A DNA stretch of 64,000 bases from Palleronia pontilimi (lineage in GTDB: Bacteria > Pseudomonadota > Alphaproteobacteria > Rhodobacterales > Rhodobacteraceae), in contig NZ_JAEKPD010000008.1 of assembly GCF_016412875.1 (NCBI RefSeq), forward strand, positions 223,155-287,154, given 5' to 3'. Shown piece by piece: positions 46,459 to 53,107 of this stretch (position 1 is its first letter; each line of letters starts with the position of its first letter). The position numbers and the translations under genes were made by a program. Under the pieces are notes generated by a model. The model was not told the DNA's origin. It was given only the letters and a program-made list of their open reading frames with translations, and did no database searches.

Positions 46459-47766
46459 ATGATCTCCCGCTATTCCCGCCCCGAAATGGTCCAGATCTGG
46501 GAGCCCGCCACGAAGTTTCGCATCTGGTACGAAATCGAAGCCCATTCCTGCGACGCCATGGCCGATCTGGGCGTGATCCCGCGCGAGAATGCCGAAGCCG
46601 TCTGGAAGGCCAAGGATGTCGAATTCGACGTGGCCCGCATCGACGAGATCGAGGCCGTGACCAAGCACGACGTCATCGCCTTCCTGACCCACCTGGCCGA
46701 GCATGTCGGCAGCGATGATGCGCGCTTCGTGCACCAGGGGATGACCAGTTCCGACGTGCTGGACACCTGCCTGAACGTGCAACTGGTGCGCGCCGCCGAC
46801 ATTCTGATCGCAGATGTGGACGCCCTGCTGGCGGCGCTGAAACGCCGCGCGTTCGAGCACAAGATGACCGTCCGCGTGGGCCGCAGCCACGGCATCCACG
46901 CCGAGCCCACGACCATGGGCCTGACCTTCGCCCGCTTCTACGCCGAGATGGACCGCAACCTGCGCCGCCTGAAGACCGCGCGCGAAGAAATTGCCACCGG
47001 CGCGATCAGCGGCGCGGTGGGCACCTTCGCCAATGTCGATCCGCGCGTGGAAGAGCATGTCTGCGCCAAGCTGGGCCTGACCCCCGAGCCGATCAGCACT
47101 CAAGTGATCCCCCGCGACCGCCACGCCGCCTTCTTCGCGGCGCTCGGCGTCGTGGCCTCCAGCATCGAGAACATCGCCACCGAGATTCGCCATATGCAGC
47201 GCACCGAAGTGCTGGAAGGCGCCGAGTTCTTCTCGATGGGCCAGAAGGGGTCTTCGGCCATGCCGCACAAGAAGAACCCGGTCCTGACCGAGAACCTGAC
47301 GGGCCTGGGGCGTCTGGTCCGCATGTCCGTGATCCCGGCCATGGAAAACGTGGCGCTCTGGCACGAGCGCGACATCTCGCATTCCTCGGTGGAACGCGGC
47401 ATCGCGCCCGACGCCACCGTGACGCTGGATTTCGCGCTGCACCGGCTGACGGGCGTGATCGACAAGATGCTGATCTTTCCCGAAAACATGCTGGACAACA
47501 TGAACAAGTTCCCCGGCCTCGTCATGTCCCAGCGGGTGCTGCTGGCGCTGACCCAGGCCGGTGTCAGCCGCGAAGACGCCTATGCCATGGTGCAGCGCAA
47601 CGCGCTGAAGGTCTGGGAAGAACGCACCGATTTCCGTGAGGAATTGCTGGCCGATGAAGACGTGGTGGCGGCACTCGGGGTCGAGGGGATCAACGAGAAA
47701 TTCGATCTGGGCTATCACACCAAGCACGTGGACACGATCTTCGCGCGGGTTTTTGGCGAAGCATAG
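46459..47766 (+). CDS. purB: adenylosuccinate lyase PurB
   Basis: Cleaves SAICAR and adenylosuccinate, releasing fumarate, in purine synthesis. The 435 residues match the shorter PurB class. Fumarase-superfamily features are visible: MTSSDVLDTCLNVQ (residues 94-107), GRSHGIHAEPTTMGL, the signature loop GSSAMPHKKNPVLTENL near residue 265, and RDISHSSVERGIAPDATV. The start is ATG 46459, preceded by GAAAGG. Two small exported proteins follow on the same strand. Confidence 0.97.
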   Translation: MISRYSRPEMVQIWEPATKFRIWYEIEAHSCDAMADLGVIPRENAEAVWKAKDVEFDVARIDEIEAVTKHDVIAFLTHLAEHVGSDDARFVHQGMTSSDVLDTCLNVQLVRAADILIADVDALLAALKRRAFEHKMTVRVGRSHGIHAEPTTMGLTFARFYAEMDRNLRRLKTAREEIATGAISGAVGTFANVDPRVEEHVCAKLGLTPEPISTQVIPRDRHAAFFAALGVVASSIENIATEIRHMQRTEVLEGAEFFSMGQKGSSAMPHKKNPVLTENLTGLGRLVRMSVIPAMENVALWHERDISHSSVERGIAPDATVTLDFALHRLTGVIDKMLIFPENMLDNMNKFPGLVMSQRVLLALTQAGVSREDAYAMVQRNALKVWEERTDFREELLADEDVVAALGVEGINEKFDLGYHTKHVDTIFARVFGEA

Positions 47767-47855
47767 CCTGCTCCGATCTGTCGCAATCGCGGCGCGTGAC
47801 AGGTTCGCAGGGCGTGCTATCGTCTGCACGTCGCAACCCGATGGAGTAGCCCCCC

Positions 47856-48011
47856 ATGTCGCTGAAGATCGCCCTGTCCGCCTTCGTGCTGGCCCTGACC
47901 CCCGGTCTGGCGCTGGCCCAGTGCAGCTACGGCAAGCAGGCCTCGATGTCCTGCGCCGATGGCACCGTTTACGACGAAAAAGCGCAAGGCTGCGTGCCGG
48001 TCTCCAGCTAA
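47856..48011 (+). CDS. 51-residue secreted cysteine-motif protein
   Basis: MSLKIALSAFVLALTPGLALA is a clear signal peptide, cleaved before QCSYGK. The mature 30 residues hold three cysteines in CSYGKQASMSCADGTVYDEKAQGCVPV. The last part, C-x-x-G-x-x-Y-D-x(5)-C-V, resembles the short peritrophin-like bacterial motif. It lies 90 bases after purB and 5 bases before the TPR protein, whose mature N-terminus repeats the motif. Function unknown; a periplasmic, disulfide-bonded peptide is expected. Confidence 0.75.
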   Translation: MSLKIALSAFVLALTPGLALAQCSYGKQASMSCADGTVYDEKAQGCVPVSS

Positions 48012-48016
48012 GACCC

Positions 48017-48550
48017 GTGCGTCACCTCCTGGCTGCCAGCCTTGTGCTGGCCCTTCCCGTGGCGGGCTACGCCGCGGGAATCTCATCCGCGCCCCCCGCA
48101 ACGACCAAAACCACGACCGAGTGCAAGGGCGCTCAGGTCTTTGACGAAAAGACCAAGACTTGCGTGGATGCGCGCGACAGCCGTCTTGACGATGACGCGC
48201 GCTTCGACGCTGCGCGCGAGCTTGCCTATCGTGATCGGCCCCGCGACGCGCTGGCCGTCCTGTCCACCATGTCCGAGCAGGACAGCGACCGCGTCCTGAC
48301 CTATCTCGGTTTCGCGACCCGGAAATCCGGCGACATGGAAGCGGCGATGGCGTTCTATGATCGCGCGCTCAAGCAGAACCCCGACAACCTGATGGCCCGA
48401 TCCTATCGCGGCCAGGCATATATCCTGCAGGGCGAGGCGACGCTGGCCAGCGCCGAGCTGTCGCAGATCCGCCAGCGCGGCGGGCGCGGAACCTGGCCGG
48501 AATACGCCCTGCGCGCCGCGATCGAGACCGGACGCTTCAGCGGCTACTGA
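48017..48550 (+). CDS. periplasmic TPR-repeat protein with N-terminal cysteine motif
   Basis: A 177-residue exported protein with GTG start 48017, directly after the preceding stop. Signal peptide MRHLLAASLVLALPVAGYAA. The mature N-terminus has a Thr-rich stretch, then the mini-motif CKGAQVFDEKTKTCVDA. The TPR-like part follows: DAARELAYRDRPRDALAVLS, RVLTYLGFATRKSGDMEAAMAFYDRALKQNPDNLMARSYRGQAYILQGE. Likely a periplasmic scaffold or cell-envelope assembly factor, but the partner is unknown. An upstream in-frame extension through purB is not real. Confidence 0.82.
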   Translation: MRHLLAASLVLALPVAGYAAGISSAPPATTKTTTECKGAQVFDEKTKTCVDARDSRLDDDARFDAARELAYRDRPRDALAVLSTMSEQDSDRVLTYLGFATRKSGDMEAAMAFYDRALKQNPDNLMARSYRGQAYILQGEATLASAELSQIRQRGGRGTWPEYALRAAIETGRFSGY

Positions 48551-48623
48551 TCCGCCCGCCATTCGCAAAGGATTAACCGCCTTGGCCTAATCAGGTGTCA
48601 TACCCGGAATCACGGAGACCTTG

Positions 48624-49706
48624 ATGGCTGGCCAAGTTGCGCTGCGGACCAATACCCAACCCGTGCCCGCCCGGCCCCTGCCCGGCGCACCCACGGCGAA
48701 AAGCCTGTCGCGCCGCCAGAAGGCGGCAATCGTGGTGCGCCTTCTGCTGGCCGAAGGCGCGCAACTGCCCCTGTCGGACCTACCCGAGATGCTGCAGGCC
48801 GAACTGACCACGCAAATGACCCAGATGCGCTTCGTCGACCGCGCGACCCTGCGCGACGTGATCGAGGAATTCGCGACCGAGCTGGACAGTATCGGCCTGA
48901 GCTTCCCGGGCGGGCTGGAAGACACGCTCGCGATACTGGAAGGGGCGATCAATCCCGACCTGGCCGCGCGGCTGCGCAAGCAATCGGGCGCGATCTGGGC
49001 CGATGATCCCTGGGACACCATCGTCGAATTCAAGCTCGAACAGCTGATGCCCTTGCTGGAACGCGAAAGCCCGGAAGTGGGTGCGGTGATCCTGTCCAAG
49101 CTGAAGGTGGGCAAGGCGGCCGAATTGCTGTCGAAACTGCCCGGCAAGACCGCGCGCCGCCTGACCTTGGCCGTGTCCGAGACGGCCGACGTCGCGCCCG
49201 AAATGGTGCACCGCATCGGCGTGGCACTGGCCGCCGAGCTTAAAGCCGAACCGCCCCGCGCCTTCCCCGCCGCCGCCGTGGAACGGCTGGGCGCGATCCT
49301 GAACGTTTCGCCCTCGGTCACGCGCGAAGACGTGTTGGAAGGGCTGGACGAAGAGGACGCCGATCTGGGCCAGCGCGTGCGCAAGGCGATCTTCACCTTC
49401 GAAGACATCCCCGCCCGCATCGGCGTCAAGGACGTGCCCAACATCACCAAGGCCGTGGACCAGGACAACCTGGTCATCGCCATCGCCGGCGCCGACGACC
49501 GCACGCGCGACGCGGTGGACTACCTGCTGAAAAACATGTCGCAGCGCCTGGCCGACACCTTGCGCGAAGAAGCCGCCGAACTGGGACAGGTGCCCGCCGC
49601 CAAGGCCGAGAAGGCGCAGACCGCCGTCGTCTCGGCCATCCGCGACGCGGTGGACGCAGGTGAGATCCGCATGCTCGACCCCGACGAAGGTGGCGACGAG
49701 GGTTGA
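48624..49706 (+). CDS. orphan FliG-like flagellar motor switch protein
   Basis: A 360-residue protein with FliG architecture. The N-domain starts LSRRQKAAIVVRLLLAEG, and the middle has EFKLEQLMPLLERESPEVGAVILSKLKVGKAAELLSKLPGKTARRLTLAVSET. The C-domain holds FTFEDIPARIGVKDVPNITKAVDQDNLVIAIAG and a region near residue 300 (VDYLLKNMSQRLADTLREEAAELG) in place of the usual charged torque helix. GGAG precedes ATG 48624. No other flagellar gene is in the window, so it is a stand-alone, divergent FliG paralogue; a role in motor switching is inferred only from the fold. Confidence 0.85.
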   Translation: MAGQVALRTNTQPVPARPLPGAPTAKSLSRRQKAAIVVRLLLAEGAQLPLSDLPEMLQAELTTQMTQMRFVDRATLRDVIEEFATELDSIGLSFPGGLEDTLAILEGAINPDLAARLRKQSGAIWADDPWDTIVEFKLEQLMPLLERESPEVGAVILSKLKVGKAAELLSKLPGKTARRLTLAVSETADVAPEMVHRIGVALAAELKAEPPRAFPAAAVERLGAILNVSPSVTREDVLEGLDEEDADLGQRVRKAIFTFEDIPARIGVKDVPNITKAVDQDNLVIAIAGADDRTRDAVDYLLKNMSQRLADTLREEAAELGQVPAAKAEKAQTAVVSAIRDAVDAGEIRMLDPDEGGDEG

Positions 49707-49781
49707 CGGACATCTGGTCGGACGCTGCCGCTTGCGCGAGGCCTGACGCATGGACAGCTTCACCGGAAACGCTGGAGTGAC

Positions 49782-50078
49782 ATGGGTCGCGAGGCCGCCG
49801 ATACCACACCCGGCAAAAAGAACGATTTCCAGGTTTGTGATAAGCGTACCGACTCGGCTAAGGACCTCATGAACGCAAACGGCCACCTCAACGTGGGCAG
49901 CTTGCGTCGCTTGCTCGAAGCCCTGGGCGAAGATAGTTTTGAGTCGATTGCCCTTCTCGAACGTTGGATCGCGTCGGTGAACCATGATCTGATCGAGTTG
50001 GGCAATTTTACCCCTAAAGAACTCGACGCTAATATGGAAAACTACTCCCGCAGCGCGGCCCTATCTGAGGCGATGTAA
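49782..50078 (+). CDS. hypothetical protein, low-GC context
   Basis: A 98-residue open frame with GGAG 5 bases before ATG 49782. It reads as a plausible globular helical protein (VGSLRRLLEALGEDSFESIALLERWIASVNHDLIELG), but no family is recognised. Codon and base use are less GC-rich than flanking genes. It sits at the left side of a poorly coding stretch. An in-frame ATG at 49869 is an alternative start. Confidence 0.5.
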   Translation: MGREAADTTPGKKNDFQVCDKRTDSAKDLMNANGHLNVGSLRRLLEALGEDSFESIALLERWIASVNHDLIELGNFTPKELDANMENYSRSAALSEAM

Positions 50079-51041
50079 ACCTTCCTTAGGCTCGGTGACG
50101 AAGTCCGCGTCCAGGCACCAATGCCTTCGATGACGTCCGAACTCCCACCGATCTGCATGGCCGCACCGGATCGGTAGAACGCACGTTGGGCTCTTGATCA
50201 AACCCCAAACAATCGGCCTACACTACGCGCGCTAGCGGCTCTATCGCGAGCGCTTCACCATGGCCGAGCCTTTGGATGACGTCTCCGAAAAGGCGCTCGT
50301 CGCAGAAATCCATGACTCCCGGACTGAAGCCCGACTACTCCCCAACAGATGCTTAGATCCCTTTTTCCACTATTAAGAACTGGATCAATAATTATTCACA
50401 ACCTTCTGTTAATTAGTGAAAATACCCACCCCGAAATCGCTGATCGAATGCGGTTCATGGTGGCATCCCAGATAACAGCCATGGACGCCCGTCGCCGCGC
50501 AATCGGTGCGGAGATCGGCCCTGAGACTGGACGGACCTAGCCGTTCGCGACGCACTGCTGGTCGATGTCGGCATCGCAACCAAAGCCTTCGGCTTCGACA
50601 TCAGCCCGCTGCGACTGATCGCAGCCGAAAACACCGAGATCGTTCATCATGAACCCTAATCATGTGCACGCCGCTTCTTCCTTTCCGCCCGACCCGCTGG
50701 ATCGGCGGCATGACTTAGGCACGCCGCCTGTCAATCGTAGCCGTACGGTGCCTGGGTGCCTGCCCCAGCGTGCTGGTCGAATAAGGCCTGTCCCTGCCCG
50801 ACACCATGACTGTCAACGTCCACGACAGCACGGCCAACATGTGTTCTTCCTCGATGTCCGCACCCCCCTGTACCGAGGAGGTGACTCCGCAGAACTGGTC
50901 GTGCTAATGATCTGCGACAGCACGTATTATTTCGACATCTCTTCTTTGCAACGCGATTTGCGGGACGGTGGTATCGAGCGTACCGATTCACTCCATCGGT
51001 CCGCACCCAATGCCAAGACCGCGTTCCGGATGCCGTTTTTC
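50079..51041. other. low-coding, partly AT-rich stretch without a recognised gene
   Basis: About 960 bases with no convincing gene. It contains AT-rich segments unlike its surroundings (ATCAATAATTATTCACA near 50383; TTAATTAGTGAAAAT near 50409). Short open frames read like protein fragments without a usable start, for example one ending at 50659 with LLVDVGIATKAFGFDISPL. The frame 50649-51041 stays open but its sequence is not protein-like until the permease remnant begins. It looks like a decayed or recombined segment. Confidence 0.5.
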
Positions 51042-51305
51042 GGCGGTATCACTGCGGGCAAGCAGTCTTTGCCAATCTATCCGGTGCAGTTGGCCGAGGC
51101 GGTCCAGAACGCGTCCTTTGACTATACCGGCCGGACCTTCGCAACCTTCTAGGGACAACTTTTTCTTTCCGAGACCCCCGATGACCGAACCGTCGCGGGC
51201 ATGGTTGTGATCGCATCTGCCGGGCTTTATGTCTGCTGTTGCGGGCTGCAGGCGCAGCGCGCCCGTTCGCAGATGAAGGCAGAGCCCGTTGGCGTCCAAT
51301 CCTGA
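51042..51305 (+). pseudogene. remnant of a DMT/EamA permease (C-terminal end)
   Basis: In one frame the sequence reads GGITAGKQSLPIYPVQLAEA, then VQNASFDYTGRTFATF, a TAG at 51150-51152, and then GQLFLSETPDDRTVAGMVVIASAGLYV. This matches the last two helices of DMT/EamA transporters, in which the stop position is normally a Trp. The N-terminal eight helices are not recognisable upstream. The remnant ends at TGA 51303 and overlaps the TTG start of the next gene, as a functional neighbour pair would. Confidence 0.62.
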
Positions 51306-52200
51306 AGCTCGACCGTTCGACAAGGTCCAGGACGCGGCCATCCGTGCGCTTCTGGGGCTGGTTCTGGCGCTTCCCTATCGCACCCGCGTGCGCCTGATGG
51401 GCTGGACCTGCGCACATATCCTGGGACCCATTGCGGGCTGGCGCAAGCGCGTGCGCGCCAACCTGGCGCTGGCCTGTCCGGATCTGCCGGATGCCGAAGT
51501 CGAGCGTCTGGCCCGCGCGGTCCCGAACAACGTGGGGCGAACCCTGATCGAGATCTATTCGGGTGCCGAGTTCAAGGATCATGTCCTTGGCACGCCGCTT
51601 TCGGGGCCCGGCCTCGCCCCGTTCCGCGAAGCCCGTGCCCAGGGCCGACCCGTCGTGCTGATCACCGGCCACCTGGGCAATTTCGACAGCCTGCGCGCCG
51701 CGCTGACGGCGGAAGGCCACGTGATCGCGGGCCTCTATCGGCGGATGCGCAATACGGCGTTTAACGAGCATTACGTCGCCGCCCTCAGCGCCATCGGCGA
51801 GCCGCTGTTCGCGTCGGACCGCGCGGGTGTCGCGGGCTTCGTGCGGCACCTAGCCAAGGGCGGCATCGTCGGCATCCTGACGGATGTGTATTCGTCGAAG
51901 GGCGCGGATGTGACATTCTTCGGCCAGCCCGCTCCCACCGCCACGTCGGCTTGCGAATGGGCCGTGAAATACGATGCGCTCGTGGTGCCGTGCTACGGAT
52001 TGCGCAAGCCCGACGGTCTGACCTTCGACATTCGCCTGCAAGAACCGATCCCGCTGGGCGATCCCGTCGCCATGACGCAGACGATCAACGACGGGCTCGA
52101 AGCGCTGGTGCGCGATCACATGGAGCAGTGGTTCTGGATTCACCGCCGCTGGAAGCCCTGGCGCAAGCGCCGCGGCAAGAAAGCGCGGTCGGCGGCCTAG
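51289..52200 (+). CDS. lysophospholipid/lipid A acyltransferase (HtrB/LpxL-like)
   Basis: Inner-membrane acyltransferase of the HtrB/LpxL superfamily that adds a secondary acyl chain to lipid A or an analogous lipid. The 303 residues match. An N-terminal hydrophobic helix (IRALLGLVLALPYRTRVRLMGW) is followed by ITGHLGNFDSLRAAL with the H-x(4)-D-type catalytic motif, GLYRRMRNTAFNEHY, a segment with LAKGGIVGILTDVYSSKGADVTFFGQPAPT, and HMEQWFWIHRRWKPW. The start is TTG 51289, with AAGGCAGAG upstream. Its stop shares a CTAG with the convergent DUF1223 stop. Confidence 0.87.
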   Translation: MASNPEARPFDKVQDAAIRALLGLVLALPYRTRVRLMGWTCAHILGPIAGWRKRVRANLALACPDLPDAEVERLARAVPNNVGRTLIEIYSGAEFKDHVLGTPLSGPGLAPFREARAQGRPVVLITGHLGNFDSLRAALTAEGHVIAGLYRRMRNTAFNEHYVAALSAIGEPLFASDRAGVAGFVRHLAKGGIVGILTDVYSSKGADVTFFGQPAPTATSACEWAVKYDALVVPCYGLRKPDGLTFDIRLQEPIPLGDPVAMTQTINDGLEALVRDHMEQWFWIHRRWKPWRKRRGKKARSAA

Positions 52201-52889
52201 TCGATCCGCGCGGCGGCCACGATCGCCCCGAAATCGGGCCGCTGAAGGAGGACCGCACCGGGCCCGTCCGCCTGCGTCTCGATCTCAAGGGGCGCGGTGC
52301 CGTCCCATTGCCCCAGCACCTGCCAGTCGGTCACGATGTTCGAATAGGTCAGGCTGCGCCCCGCGTTTTCGCCGCGCTGGATCGCCACCGTCTCACGGGG
52401 CGTGTACTGGACGAGGTTGACCGTCAGGGCCCCATCGATCCCGGGCGCGGCATCCGCGCTGATCTGCAAGGTCGGACCCTGACGCTTGACGCTGAGCGGC
52501 ACGAGGTCCGGGCGGCGCTTGTGCTTCTGGATCAGGTCCATCACCTGCATCGGCTCGTAGCCGACCACGTGATCGACGCCGCCGATCACCATCTGCGGCG
52601 TATAGATCGTGCGCTGTCCCGCCGCGCGGGCGTAATTCTTCTGGCGACGGGTATGGGCCGGGTCGGCGAAGATGTCCTTCCAGCCGATGTAGTCCCAGTA
52701 GTCCACGTGCAGCGCCAGCGCCAACACGTCGGCATGACCCGCAAGCTTGCCGACCAGTTCATCGGCGGGCGGGCAGCTGGAACAACCTTGCGAGGTATAG
52801 AGTTCGACCACCACGGGCTGGTCGCCTGCCTGCGCCCCGGGCGGCAGAACTGCGACCATGGCCCCGAAAATCGCCGCCCTGTAACCCAT
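52197..52889 (-). CDS. DUF1223 thioredoxin-fold secreted protein
   Basis: A 230-residue exported protein with signal MGYRAAIFGAMVAVLPPGAQA. The DUF1223 domain starts VVELYTSQGCSSCPPADELVGKLA, a CxxC-like site (CSSC), then LHVDYWDYIGWKDIFADPAHTRRQKNYA and YTPQMVIGGVDHVVGY. GGAG is 6 bases before ATG 52889; ATG 52904 is an alternative. Likely a periplasmic thiol-redox protein, function inferred. It diverges from acnA. Confidence 0.87.
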   Translation of the reverse strand: MGYRAAIFGAMVAVLPPGAQAGDQPVVVELYTSQGCSSCPPADELVGKLAGHADVLALALHVDYWDYIGWKDIFADPAHTRRQKNYARAAGQRTIYTPQMVIGGVDHVVGYEPMQVMDLIQKHKRRPDLVPLSVKRQGPTLQISADAAPGIDGALTVNLVQYTPRETVAIQRGENAGRSLTYSNIVTDWQVLGQWDGTAPLEIETQADGPGAVLLQRPDFGAIVAAARID

Positions 52890-53008
52890 GTGCTGCTCCG
52901 TCATCTTTGCCCGGTCACTGCTATCCCGACCGTGTGGTCCCTGCCAATCAAGGTTTTGCGAGTCCCGCGAAATAAATAGAACTGCATACTGTTGCATACA
53001 ATACTGAA

Positions 53009-53037
53009 TTGACACCTAGGTGGCACCCGCCTACTTG
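53009..53037 (+). promoter_or_regulatory. candidate acnA promoter
   Basis: TTGACA at 53009-53014 with TACTTG at 53032-53037, spaced by 17 bases, lies 70 bases upstream of the acnA ATG. The -35 box is consensus; the -10 matches three of six positions. Confidence 0.4.
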
Positions 53038-53107
53038 TATCAGCAAGAGGTGCGACCGCCCCCGCCGAGGACGCGCACAGCCCCAGCATTTCAACAAGGA
53101 GAGCCCC

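Noticed and set aside
50260..50376. 38-residue open frame starting MAEPLDDVSEK
   Set aside because: No ribosome-binding site and no recognised family; lies in the decayed stretch, so treated as a fragment.
49782..51305. Possible defence or mobile island in the low-coding stretch
   Set aside because: No recombinase, toxin, nuclease or restriction motif could be read; the only recognisable piece is a transporter remnant.
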